From positions 189,842-253,841 of the forward strand of contig JAQSDB010000003.1 of assembly GCA_029945725.1 (NCBI GenBank): a stretch of DNA of 64,000 nucleotides, given 5' to 3'. Source of the DNA: a bacterium. GTDB taxonomy: Bacteria; Pseudomonadota; Gammaproteobacteria; Pseudomonadales; Moraxellaceae. This document shows, one piece after another, positions 8,313 to 17,517 of the stretch (within the stretch, counting starts at the first letter, position 1; each line of letters begins with the position of its first letter). Both the position numbers and the translations under genes were made by a program. Under the pieces are notes generated by a model. It ran no database searches. It saw only the letters and a list, made by a program, of their open reading frames with translations, and was not told where the DNA came from.

Positions 8313-9434
8313 TCAGTAGAGCTGTACGCCGCCTGGCGACTGGCTGTTGCGGCGCAGGCGCACGGTATCCTCCTGCTTGCCTTTCTTGTGCAGGATGCGC
8401 AACTCGGCTTCGCTGTCGGGCTTGCCGTACAACTGGCGAATCGCCTCGCCGGCCGACATCTCGCTGACGGGCTTGCCGTCGATGGCGAGGATTTCGTCGT
8501 TTTCTTTCAGCCCTGCTGCGGCCGCCACACTGCCCGCAGGAACGGCACCCACGGCCAGATGGCCGTTCCAGCCGAGCTTGAGCATGATGGTGCCGGGCCG
8601 GTAGCTGAGCTTTACCGTCAGCGGCATCGAGCCTTCAAGCGGACCGTAAAGCGGCAGCTCGATGCTGCGCTTGTTTCCGGCAACCACCTTGCTGCAAGAG
8701 TCATTGCTTAACAGGCTCATGGCGGTGAGGGCCTGATACGTTGTGCGCTGGAAGCGCAGAACCATCTTGCCGTCCTTCTGCGCAATATCGCCTTCTACCT
8801 CGCCGGATTCGGGAGGAATCGTGCATTTTTCAGTTTGCACGGCCGTGCGCGACCAGCTGCCGGCCAGTTGCGTACCGCGGACATTCAGGCGGAACACCAT
8901 TTCTTCGCCGCTGGTAATGGGCATGCCCGAGCCAAAGTACAGGACTGAAACGATGTCCTTGTCGGTAACCGTGTGGTACTTGGCCTGCAGCACGATCTTG
9001 TCGCCATCGTTTTTCAGCTGAAAGAAATTGCCATCGCCATCCACCCAGGAGCCTTCGCGCGACTTCACCACGGCGACCTGTTCCTGGCGGAATTCGAGCT
9101 TGATGATTTCATCACCCACCTTGGTGGCATCATCTGCTTTCGGCGCCAGCTTCAGATAGGTTTTGTAGCAGGTGATGGCGGCATCAAAATGCCCGAGCTT
9201 GGATTCCACCGCGCCAAGGTTGTACCAGGCCGCCGCCATGTCGGGCGCGATCTCCGTAGCACGGCGAAACTGCTCTGCCGCCAGCGAAAGATCCGCATCC
9301 GACTTTGCCATTTCGATGGCGGCCGCGCCGCGCACAAAATAGCGCCGCGCCTCTTCATTGGCATCGGCACGAGCTGCCATCGCCACGCACAAGAGCAGCA
9401 GCGCTGCTGTTGCTTTCAGAAAATACGTTTTCAT
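8313..9434 (-). CDS. secreted TPR- and PDZ-domain protein
   Basis: Signal peptide; AAAWYNLGAVESKLGHFDAAITCYKTYLKL TPR; C-terminal PAGSVAAAAGLKENDEILAIDGKPVSEM PDZ. Confidence 0.8.
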   Translation of the reverse strand: MKTYFLKATAALLLLCVAMAARADANEEARRYFVRGAAAIEMAKSDADLSLAAEQFRRATEIAPDMAAAWYNLGAVESKLGHFDAAITCYKTYLKLAPKADDATKVGDEIIKLEFRQEQVAVVKSREGSWVDGDGNFFQLKNDGDKIVLQAKYHTVTDKDIVSVLYFGSGMPITSGEEMVFRLNVRGTQLAGSWSRTAVQTEKCTIPPESGEVEGDIAQKDGKMVLRFQRTTYQALTAMSLLSNDSCSKVVAGNKRSIELPLYGPLEGSMPLTVKLSYRPGTIMLKLGWNGHLAVGAVPAGSVAAAAGLKENDEILAIDGKPVSEMSAGEAIRQLYGKPDSEAELRILHKKGKQEDTVRLRRNSQSPGGVQLY

Positions 9435-9580
9435 GAAAATTTCCTTCTGTTCATTGCATGGCTCATTGCATGGTTCATTGCGCTACTGATTGCGCTGCTT
9501 GTTTGGCGGTTCGCCGTAATTCCGGACACCCTGCTCATTGAACAGCCATTGCACTGATATTGAAGTGCAGCGGCCCCGCG

Positions 9581-10621
9581 TCAGTTTCCGCCGCCGGCGG
9601 GCGCTGCTGTCTTTTCCTTTGCCGCTGATTCCTGCTGCTCCAGGCGGCGCAACTCGGTGGCGGTGCGCTCACGGTCCGCCTTGGCCCTGGCCAGCGCCTC
9701 CCGTGCTTTTTTCAGGGCATCGCTCTCGCCGGCCGGTTTTTTTGTCTCGTCCTGCGCCTTCTTTTCTTCACGCGCCACTTCCTGTTCGCGCGCGGCAATC
9801 GTGCGATCGCTTTCCGCCAGATTCTGGCGTGCCTGCGTCAGCTGGCCGGCCATCCAGGCAAGGAACTGGGCGCGCAGCGCCGGATCGGTTGGCACCTCGT
9901 AGCGGTCGCTCGTGACCTCGGTCGGTGCGGGCACGGGCGGCACGGCACCGGCGGCCGGCGTGCAGCCGGCGCCGGGATTGTCCCAGTCCGGGCCTTTCTC
10001 GTTCCTGCTGTTGCGCGCCTCGTTGGCGGCGCAGTCAAGCTGCTGGCGTGCGGTGCCGGCAGCGGGTGCCTGCTTGAGCTCGATACGGTTGGCCGGCGTG
10101 ATCACCACGTCACCCTTGATGGTGCCGAGCAGGCCCTGCTGGTCTTTGCGGAACTGCTGGTCCTGTGCGGCGGCCTCGGCCTTTTTCTGTGCCTCCATTT
10201 TTTTCTGGAAGGCATCGTTTTCCGGCGCGGGGGCTGTGCCCGGTGCAGCAGACTGGCCGCCCTTTTTCTGGCCGGTGCGCGGGTACATGCCCTCCTTGAA
10301 ATAACACATGCCGGCACAGTCATTCTTGTAGAGGGAATTCAGGCAGCGCGAAAAATAATAGGAGCTGCATTCGCTCTCGGTCGGCCAGCAGGCACCAGTG
10401 CGCCCGGAGGATTGCTGCAGCCAGCTTTTCCAGTCGATGCAGTATTCGCCATGGGCACTGGACGCCAGCAGCACCAGCAGTGCCAGCAGCCCCCGGGCGC
10501 GGCCATGCCGGCTGCCCTGCACAATGAGGGTAGCCCTTGCAGGCACGGAAGACAGGAACCAGGGGAGTTTCATGAGCGCATCCTGAACGAAATCGCGGCG
10601 ATGCATATTGCCGCAGGTCAA
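9581..10621 (-). CDS. hypothetical exported protein with C-terminal coiled-coil-like charged region
   Basis: Hydrophobic N-terminal segment, Cys-rich segment, charged EQEVAREEKKAQDETKK tail; exact start uncertain. Confidence 0.6.
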   Translation of the reverse strand: MTCGNMHRRDFVQDALMKLPWFLSSVPARATLIVQGSRHGRARGLLALLVLLASSAHGEYCIDWKSWLQQSSGRTGACWPTESECSSYYFSRCLNSLYKNDCAGMCYFKEGMYPRTGQKKGGQSAAPGTAPAPENDAFQKKMEAQKKAEAAAQDQQFRKDQQGLLGTIKGDVVITPANRIELKQAPAAGTARQQLDCAANEARNSRNEKGPDWDNPGAGCTPAAGAVPPVPAPTEVTSDRYEVPTDPALRAQFLAWMAGQLTQARQNLAESDRTIAAREQEVAREEKKAQDETKKPAGESDALKKAREALARAKADRERTATELRRLEQQESAAKEKTAAPAGGGN

Positions 10622-10764
10622 TGACGGCGGGCATGGCTGCCCGGCGGCCTGTTCACCAGCCCGTCTGCACGCCTGGCGCTTTCATCCGGACAGAAGCCCT
10701 TTTAGACTCCGGACTCTCAAGGCGCCGCTCCGCGCCGCAGAAAAACCGCACTCACGGAGGAACC

Positions 10765-11682
10765 ATGCGTATTTCGTCCCTGCTGCTGGCCAGCACCCTG
10801 ACCCTGCTCAGCACCATTGCCGCCGCTGCCCGCCCCACCATCGCCATCCTGCCCTTCAGCATCGACCGCAATGTGGTGATCAGCGATGGCCGCTCCGTGA
10901 TCAGCGGCACTATTGAAGACCAGACCTCGCTGCTGACCAACGAGCTGATTCACCAGCTGGTGGCCACGCGCAAGTTCGATGTGCTGGAACGTGCCCGCGT
11001 TGATGACCTGATCAAGGAAAAGCAGTTCCAGGAAAGCGATTACGCCTCGCCGGACGAAGCCCCGAAAATCGCCAGACTGCTTGGCGCCGATTATTTCGTG
11101 CTGGGCCGCATTGACGATCTCGAGGGCGAAAGCGAGCAGAAAAGCATCCCCTACAGCACGCAGACCTATGAGCAGCAAAAGGCCAGCATTGACCTTTACC
11201 TGCGCGTGATTGATGCGCGGACCGGGAAGATTGTGGCGGCGGAAAAGTTCGACAACGAAGCCCGTATACGCATCAACAACAACCCGAACCAGAAAAAACA
11301 GCAAAATGCCGGCAAGCAGCTCATCGTGCAGGCGGCGCAGGAAATGGTGAACCGCATCACCAATACCGTCTACCCGGTGAAAGTGGCGAAAGTGGATGGC
11401 AAAACGGTTTACCTGAATCGTGGTGCCGGCAGCAGCCTCAAGGTCGGTGACACCGTTTCCATCTACAGCCAGGGCGATGCCGTGGTGGACCAGGACACCC
11501 GTGAAGCCCTGGGCTACACCGAAAACGAAGTGGCACAGGCACGCATCACCGCGGTGGATGCGCGCTTTACCAAGGCAGAACTGGCCACGGATGCCGCGGT
11601 AAAAGAAGGCATGCTGGTGAAACCGGCAGCCCCCGAAAAAGCCGACGTGCCGGCTGATCTGCCGGCAGGCCCGCGCTGGTAG
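10765..11682 (+). CDS. CsgG/FlgO-like curli-assembly/transport family protein
   Basis: Signal peptide; PTIAILPFSIDRNV...LLTNELIHQLVATRKFDVLERARVDDLIKEKQFQESDYASPDEAPKIARLLGADYFVLGRI. Confidence 0.8.
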   Translation: MRISSLLLASTLTLLSTIAAAARPTIAILPFSIDRNVVISDGRSVISGTIEDQTSLLTNELIHQLVATRKFDVLERARVDDLIKEKQFQESDYASPDEAPKIARLLGADYFVLGRIDDLEGESEQKSIPYSTQTYEQQKASIDLYLRVIDARTGKIVAAEKFDNEARIRINNNPNQKKQQNAGKQLIVQAAQEMVNRITNTVYPVKVAKVDGKTVYLNRGAGSSLKVGDTVSIYSQGDAVVDQDTREALGYTENEVAQARITAVDARFTKAELATDAAVKEGMLVKPAAPEKADVPADLPAGPRW

Positions 11683-11759
11683 GCGCCGGCCACTATTGTC
11701 CGTCCGGCCTTCGCGTGCGAAGGCCGGTTAACCCCAAGAGCGACAGGAATATCCTGCCC

Positions 11760-13136
11760 ATGCGATCACGCCGTTTCACCCTTGCGCTGTTGCTGCCGGT
11801 ATTGCTGGGTGGTTGCGCTGCCTCCTCGGTACTGACGCCCTACCCTTCGCAGGCAGCGGCTTACCGTGCCGCACTGGCGGCGGGCACGCCGGCGGCGGGT
11901 GTCGAGCGCATTGGCAGCAATACCGAATCGGCTGACGGCATGCTCTACCTGCTGGAAAAAGGCCGGCTTGACCAGCTTGCCGGCCAGCACGCGGCCAGCC
12001 GCGCCGACTTTGATGCCGCCCTCGCCCGCTTTGATCGCCAGGACAACAAGGCCATTGTCTCGGCCTCGTCCTACGCTGCTTCCGGCGCCAGCCTGCTCAC
12101 CAACGACAACGCCCGCCCCTATGAAGGCCGCGTTTATGAACGTGTGTTTGTGCATCAGTACCAGGCGCTGAACTATCTGGCCGCCGGCGATGCGGCCGGG
12201 GCGCTGGTGGAAGTGCGGCGTGCCAACCAGGTGCAGGTGGACGCCCTCGCCAAAAAAGACGGCAAGGTCGATTCCGCGCGCTCGGATGCGCAGGGCAAGG
12301 GGCTCGACGAAAGCCGTTACGACAATTATTTCAGCCCCATGGATCTGGCTGCCGGCCGCGTCAAAACCGGCTTCCAGAATGCCGCCACGTTTTATCTTTC
12401 CGGCCTGATCTATGAAGCCACCGGCAGCACCAACGATGCCTTCATCGATTACCGCAAGGCGCTGGAACTGGTGCCGGACAATCCCTATCTGCAAAAGGAC
12501 GTGGTGCGCACCGGCCTTGCGGCCGGGCTTGAAGACACCAGAAAACTCGCGAAGCAGATCGGCAACGTGGCGGTCGGCCCGAAGCCGGGTGAAGGCGAGC
12601 TGGTGATTTACGTGGAGGAAGGCTATGTGCCCTCCAAGCAGGGCGTCGGCATTCCCATCTGGACGGCAAGAACCCTGAACACCGTGAGTTTTCCGATTTA
12701 CGCGGACTCGGCCGTGCCCGCACCGGTTTATGTGCAGGTCGACGGCATGGCGCTGCAGACTGCGCTGCTCGTGGATACGCGCGCGCTGGCCGTGCGCACG
12801 CTGAAGGATGAAGTGCCGGCCATGCTGGCACGCGCCTTTCTGCGCCTGCTCACCAAACAGGAAATGCAGCGCCAGGTACAAAAGCAGGACAACAGCGGCC
12901 TGCTCAATCTCGTGACCACGGTGTACAGCCTGGTGACGGACCAGCCCGACCTGCGCTCCTGGCTGACCCTGCCCGGCAGCGGCCAGATCCTGCGCCTGCC
13001 GTTGTCGGCCGGCAGCCATCGCGTGTCACTGCCCGGACTCGCGCCCATGGACATCGAGGTGCGTAACGGAAGACCTACACTGCTCCATCTGGCCGTCCTG
13101 CCCGGCAAAACGTACAGTTACCTTTATCCGCTTTGA
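11760..13136 (+). CDS. COG3014-like outer membrane lipoprotein with TPR-like region
   Basis: ATG at 11760 gives lipobox LLGGCAAS; ATGSTNDAFIDYRKALELVPDNPYLQKDV. Confidence 0.75.
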   Translation: MRSRRFTLALLLPVLLGGCAASSVLTPYPSQAAAYRAALAAGTPAAGVERIGSNTESADGMLYLLEKGRLDQLAGQHAASRADFDAALARFDRQDNKAIVSASSYAASGASLLTNDNARPYEGRVYERVFVHQYQALNYLAAGDAAGALVEVRRANQVQVDALAKKDGKVDSARSDAQGKGLDESRYDNYFSPMDLAAGRVKTGFQNAATFYLSGLIYEATGSTNDAFIDYRKALELVPDNPYLQKDVVRTGLAAGLEDTRKLAKQIGNVAVGPKPGEGELVIYVEEGYVPSKQGVGIPIWTARTLNTVSFPIYADSAVPAPVYVQVDGMALQTALLVDTRALAVRTLKDEVPAMLARAFLRLLTKQEMQRQVQKQDNSGLLNLVTTVYSLVTDQPDLRSWLTLPGSGQILRLPLSAGSHRVSLPGLAPMDIEVRNGRPTLLHLAVLPGKTYSYLYPL

Positions 13137-13171
13137 TCAAGCCACTACCCCACAGAGACACGGAGATCGTC

Positions 13172-13555
13172 ATGAAACGCATCCTCAGCGCCACGCTTCT
13201 CGGCAGCGTCCTGCTGCTGGCCGCCTGCAGCACCAGCAACTCCAAACTTGTTAACTACCGGGGCGGCGATCTCAAGGGCGTCATCGAAGTACAGAAATCC
13301 GCCGTGGTCCTGACCGAAGGCGGCCTGCCCCAGGCCAAGGCCATTCTGGTGAACGAATCCGGCGTGACGCAGAAGTTCGAATACAAGTTCACCTGGCTTG
13401 ATGCCAACGACATGGCCATCGACGAAGACAATCGCCCGTGGCGCCCGGTGACCCTCAAGGGCAAGGACCAGATTAATATCAGCGGCACCGGCCCCAATGA
13501 CAGTGCCCGAAAATTCCAGATCCAGATCCGCGAACCGCAAGGAGTGACAAAATAA
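13172..13555 (+). CDS. YcfL-like lipoprotein
   Basis: Lipobox LLAACSTS; ILVNESGVTQKFEYKFTWLDANDM; overlaps next start. Confidence 0.75.
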   Translation: MKRILSATLLGSVLLLAACSTSNSKLVNYRGGDLKGVIEVQKSAVVLTEGGLPQAKAILVNESGVTQKFEYKFTWLDANDMAIDEDNRPWRPVTLKGKDQINISGTGPNDSARKFQIQIREPQGVTK

Positions 13556-14154
13556 TGAAACGCACCCTGATCCTGCTGCCGCTCATTGCGGCCGGCGTAT
13601 TCGGCATTAACGGCTGCAGCACGGTGCAGTACGGCGACGCCACTGCCGTGGAAACCGTCAACACCGATTTCGGTTCTACCGATCTGCAGATGATTGCCGA
13701 AAAGATGACGGACGACCTGCTGGCTTCCCCGGCCATGGCGGAAATCGCGCCCAATGGCAAACGCCCCATCCTCTTTGTGGACACCATCAAGAACAAGACG
13801 CTGGAGCACATTGATACGGAATCCATTACCGACACGATCTCCACCAAGATGCTCAACTCCGGCCGCTTCCGCTTTGTCGACATGACCCGCGTTGATGCCG
13901 TTGCCAAGCAGCTGGATTACCAGAAAAACAGCGGCATGGTGGATGAAAGAAAATCCGTGCAGATGGGCCGTCAGCTGGGTGCCCAGTTCATGCTCTACGG
14001 CAATTTCTCCTCCATCGAGAAAACCGCCGGCTCCACCAAGGATGTTTACTACAAGTTCACGATGAAGCTGACCAATATCGAAAGCGGCCTCGTGGAATTC
14101 CAGTCTGAAAAGGAAATCCGCAAGACCAAAAAGAAGAGCATGTTCGGTACCTGA
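13555..14154 (+). CDS. lpoB: penicillin-binding protein activator LpoB
   Basis: Lipobox INGCSTV; TDLQMIAEKMTDDLL...PILFVDTIKNKTLEHIDTESITD, LpoB-like. Confidence 0.85.
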   Translation: MKRTLILLPLIAAGVFGINGCSTVQYGDATAVETVNTDFGSTDLQMIAEKMTDDLLASPAMAEIAPNGKRPILFVDTIKNKTLEHIDTESITDTISTKMLNSGRFRFVDMTRVDAVAKQLDYQKNSGMVDERKSVQMGRQLGAQFMLYGNFSSIEKTAGSTKDVYYKFTMKLTNIESGLVEFQSEKEIRKTKKKSMFGT

Positions 14155-14240
14155 TTTTTTCAGGCCATAAAAAAGGGAATTACATACGTAACTCCCTAGA
14201 CCCTAAATTACTGAACCCGAACCTTGATTTTACCTCTTTC

Positions 14241-14306
14241 GTCCCCGCGAAGGCGGGGACCCAGTGCCTTTTAAAGTCGCTGGGTTCCCGCCTTCGCGGG
14301 AATGAC
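14241..14306. repeat. REP/BIME-like pair of palindromic sequences
   Basis: gtccccgcgaaggcggggacccag...ctgggttcccgccttcgcgggaatgac: two hairpins in inverted arrangement in an intergenic region. Confidence 0.8.
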
Positions 14307-14340
14307 AGTGAAGTAAGGGAGTTAAAGATGTCATTCCCAT

Positions 14341-14368
14341 AAAAAAGCCCGCAGATGCGGGCTTTTTT
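14341..14368. terminator. bidirectional terminator between lpoB and convergent hydrolase
   Basis: aaaaaagcccgcagatgcgggctttttt. Confidence 0.85.
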
Positions 14369-14380
14369 ATTTGACGGCTT

Positions 14381-15328
14381 TCAGCTTAAAAAACCGGTGA
14401 CCAGCGCCGAGAATTCATCGGCCGCTTCCAGCATGGGATAGTGGCCAATGCCGGGCAGCCAGTGCAGCTCTGCATCGGGAATCTCCTGCGCCAATTTTTC
14501 GGCAATGGCCGGAATGCCGACCGGATCCCGGTCACCCCAGATCAGCGCCGTCTTGCAGTTGCACACCTGCAGGCCGCGCAGCCAGCGTGCCGTATGGATA
14601 TAACGGCGCTCCTCGAGATAGTGCGAGGCAAGACCCAGCGCAATATTGCCGTGATTGCTGCGCGTCAGCTCCCACAGGGTGGCAAGCTCGGCGGCCGTTT
14701 GCGCATCCTTGCGCGCGAATACTTCGGCCAGCGCATAACGGTAAAACGCCCCGTTCATGAGGCGGCTGGCAATCGGCCGCAGCCAGGGCAGGCGCAAGGC
14801 ATGCTGGCCGGGGCGCAGCCTGGCCATGGCATAGAAAAATCCGGAGTTGGTGAGAATGGCACGGTCGAGTGTTGTCTGCCGCGCTGATTCCTGCGCGCGC
14901 ATGAAAAGCTCGGCGGCAATGCTGGTGCCGTAATCATGCGCGAGCAAATGTGCGTGCGTGATGCCCATCTGCTCCCAGAGTGCTTCGGCCACATCCGCCT
15001 GTGCGAGCAGCGAATAGGAATAGTCGCGCGGTTTGTCGGAGAGGCCAAAGCCGGGATGATCGTGAATGACGACGCGGAATTCCTGCGTCAGTGCCGGCAG
15101 GACCCGCCAGAAATCGAAACTGCAGGAGGGAAAGCCGTGCAGCACAAGCAGCACGGGCGCATCACGCGGACCTTCGTCAACGACAAAAACTCGCAGCCCG
15201 AGCACCTCGCGAAAATGGCCGCGATCACGCCAGGCGCCGGCATCAGGAACAGCATTCACGGCATTCCTCCGGAACAGCTCAGACACCAAAATGACCACGG
15301 GTATAACCCCATGCGGCAGCAGCGACAA
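14381..15328 (-). CDS. alpha/beta hydrolase (haloalkane dehalogenase/epoxide hydrolase-like)
   Basis: VLLVLHGFPSCSFDFWRVLPAL, HDYGTSIAAELF, GIGHYPMLEAADEF; true start probably about 15259 because the listed ORF overlaps the neighbour's 3' end. Confidence 0.85.
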   Translation of the reverse strand: MSLLPHGVIPVVILVSELFRRNAVNAVPDAGAWRDRGHFREVLGLRVFVVDEGPRDAPVLLVLHGFPSCSFDFWRVLPALTQEFRVVIHDHPGFGLSDKPRDYSYSLLAQADVAEALWEQMGITHAHLLAHDYGTSIAAELFMRAQESARQTTLDRAILTNSGFFYAMARLRPGQHALRLPWLRPIASRLMNGAFYRYALAEVFARKDAQTAAELATLWELTRSNHGNIALGLASHYLEERRYIHTARWLRGLQVCNCKTALIWGDRDPVGIPAIAEKLAQEIPDAELHWLPGIGHYPMLEAADEFSALVTGFLS

Positions 15329-17441
15329 TGAGCATCAGCAGCAACCACCAGACCCAGTGATGCTGCTTCTCGGCATAGGGATCGGCCAGTGCGCGCTCGG
15401 CGCCTTTCGGCAATTCGGCGAGCTGCGTCAGTGCCGTACCGAAAGCGATATTGATGCCGGCGCGCGTGTTCACCGCCCAGCCATTGGCATCGAGCATCGG
15501 CGCGAGATTGCGTTTGCGCAGCTTGAACCAGGCCAGCACCATGGACGGCCCGGAAATCAGCAGCACCACACCGAGCAGCGCCAGCGGCATCTGCCACCAC
15601 AACAGCGAAAGAAACCCGGCAGCAATCGCCGCCAGCGCGGTGCCGATGGCACCAACCGCGAGGCCGATGGCGGCAAAAATACCGGCGAACCTGGCGATAT
15701 CAAACGGCGGCACGGCGGCTGCCGCTGGTGCGGGTGCTGCAGCGGCTGCCACCGCCGCGGCCGGGGCATTTTCCACATGCGTGGCCGACGCCGTTACGCT
15801 GCTGGCTGATTTTTCTTCAATCGCCTTGTCGCGCGATGCCGCCATTTTCTGCATCTGGCCCGAGATCATTTTTCCGATACGCCGGTACGGCGTCCAGAAT
15901 GCCTCGCGCACGCTGATGGAGTGTTCGATCAGCTTGACCACATGCGCATCCCAGTCCACGCCCTTGCGGTCATAGAAAATGCCGTTGCGCCCCAGCATCA
16001 GGTTGCCGGCATCGCCGGCGGTGATCGCCGCCACGATCAGCATCTTTTCTGCGCTGCCGCGGCGCGTGCATTCGCAATACACCAGATAGCTGCCGCTGGC
16101 GGCGGCCATGGCGCTGTGCCGGCCGAGATCATTCACGCGCACGGTGAGGTCGGCACTTTTCCCGTCGATGAACAGCGTGCCTGCCTGGAAGATGGCCTTG
16201 TCGCGGCGTGTATAGAATTCACGGAAGGAAATGAAGTTGTTCAGCAGCATGACCAGGTTTTTCTGGAAGCGGACCAGCTTGTCCACATCAAGCAGGCCTT
16301 CCGCCTCTGCAGCAACCGCCTTGTCCTGCGCTACCAGTGCCAGCAACTGCTCGCGCACATCATTGGCCACCAGCCATTCGATGCGGGCCGGTTCGAGCGC
16401 ATCGATGCCAAGCACCGGCTTTTCGCCCAGCCAGGTGAAATACGGTGCGCACTTTTCTGCAATGCCGTTCCAGTCTTTCGCTGAAAGCGAGGTTTTTTCC
16501 CCCAGCAAGGGCAGCACCACTTTCTCGCGGAAACGGGTGAGCGCATCAATCCACGCCGGATTGATGCCGTCGACCAGGGGCAGATCACGGCCTGGCGCAA
16601 TATTGGCCAAGGGCAGACCGGCTGTTTGCGCCGAGTTGGCCATGTCCAGTGCGGCCAGACGAACCAGCTCGGCCTCTTCGCCATTCATCAGGGCGCCCGC
16701 ACGCGGATCAAATTCCGCCATGCGCACGCGATTGAAAAAGTCGTCGATTTTTTCGCGCAGCCCGGAGAGTGCGGCAATCGCTTCTTCGGTTGCCGCGCCG
16801 AAAGGCTGCAAGGCGGCCTCCTTGCCGGCACGCTGATGCCAGGCGGCAAAGGTTTCGGCCTGGATAAAAAACCCGTTAATTTTTTCTTCGGAAACCGCGG
16901 GCTCGTTGCTGCGATCCGTTTCAGCTCCCATGCAGGCAATGATGTCGGCAATGGCGGCTTTCAGTGCTTCGTCATCCGTCATGGTCGCCGGCACAAAACC
17001 ATCGCCATTGGGTTTTTCCGGCGGAAACACTGCCGCCAGATCATCGGTATCCAGCACCGAAATCTGTGCTGCATCCGGCAAGCCGATATTGACCAGCAGG
17101 CGCCGTGCCGATGCCGCCAGATGCCGGCCGGCCTCCGAATCATTCAGTGCCGACAGCGGCAAATCCTCTCCGGAAAAAAGCACGGCAGGATCGTTCAGGA
17201 CGGAAAGCGCCCAGTCGACGGCGTTCAGCAATTCCGGCGCACGGATTCGCCCGTCCTTGTCGGCATCAATGTATTCCAGTGTGCGCGCATCAAACTCAAG
17301 CCCCTGCACCGGGCAGGCCAGTGCCGCCCAGAGCTTCTGGTCGAGGGTGTGCAGGGCCGCCAGATCGGCCGGGGTATCGATACGTACCTGATCAAAACCA
17401 CCGGACCGGAAAAAACGCCAGTGATGGGAAATTGCCGTCAT
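15279..17441 (-). CDS. conserved hypothetical protein with EF-hand-like loop and two C-terminal transmembrane segments
   Basis: IDADKDGRIRAPELL EF-hand-like; C-terminal Ala-rich region and hydrophobic segments; start set at MTAISHHW (17441). Confidence 0.65.
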   Translation of the reverse strand: MTAISHHWRFFRSGGFDQVRIDTPADLAALHTLDQKLWAALACPVQGLEFDARTLEYIDADKDGRIRAPELLNAVDWALSVLNDPAVLFSGEDLPLSALNDSEAGRHLAASARRLLVNIGLPDAAQISVLDTDDLAAVFPPEKPNGDGFVPATMTDDEALKAAIADIIACMGAETDRSNEPAVSEEKINGFFIQAETFAAWHQRAGKEAALQPFGAATEEAIAALSGLREKIDDFFNRVRMAEFDPRAGALMNGEEAELVRLAALDMANSAQTAGLPLANIAPGRDLPLVDGINPAWIDALTRFREKVVLPLLGEKTSLSAKDWNGIAEKCAPYFTWLGEKPVLGIDALEPARIEWLVANDVREQLLALVAQDKAVAAEAEGLLDVDKLVRFQKNLVMLLNNFISFREFYTRRDKAIFQAGTLFIDGKSADLTVRVNDLGRHSAMAAASGSYLVYCECTRRGSAEKMLIVAAITAGDAGNLMLGRNGIFYDRKGVDWDAHVVKLIEHSISVREAFWTPYRRIGKMISGQMQKMAASRDKAIEEKSASSVTASATHVENAPAAAVAAAAAPAPAAAAVPPFDIARFAGIFAAIGLAVGAIGTALAAIAAGFLSLLWWQMPLALLGVVLLISGPSMVLAWFKLRKRNLAPMLDANGWAVNTRAGINIAFGTALTQLAELPKGAERALADPYAEKQHHWVWWLLLMLIVAAAAWGYTRGHFGV

Positions 17442-17517
17442 GAGAGTTTCCTTGCAGGGGGCATTCAGAGATGCCCCGTCCATAAAAATAAAAGAGTAAA
17501 AGAGCCGGCAGCAGGGC

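Noticed and set aside
11766-13019. Long minus-strand ORF (417 aa) opposite the COG3014-like gene
   Set aside because: Shadow ORF; the plus strand has signal peptide, lipobox and operon context
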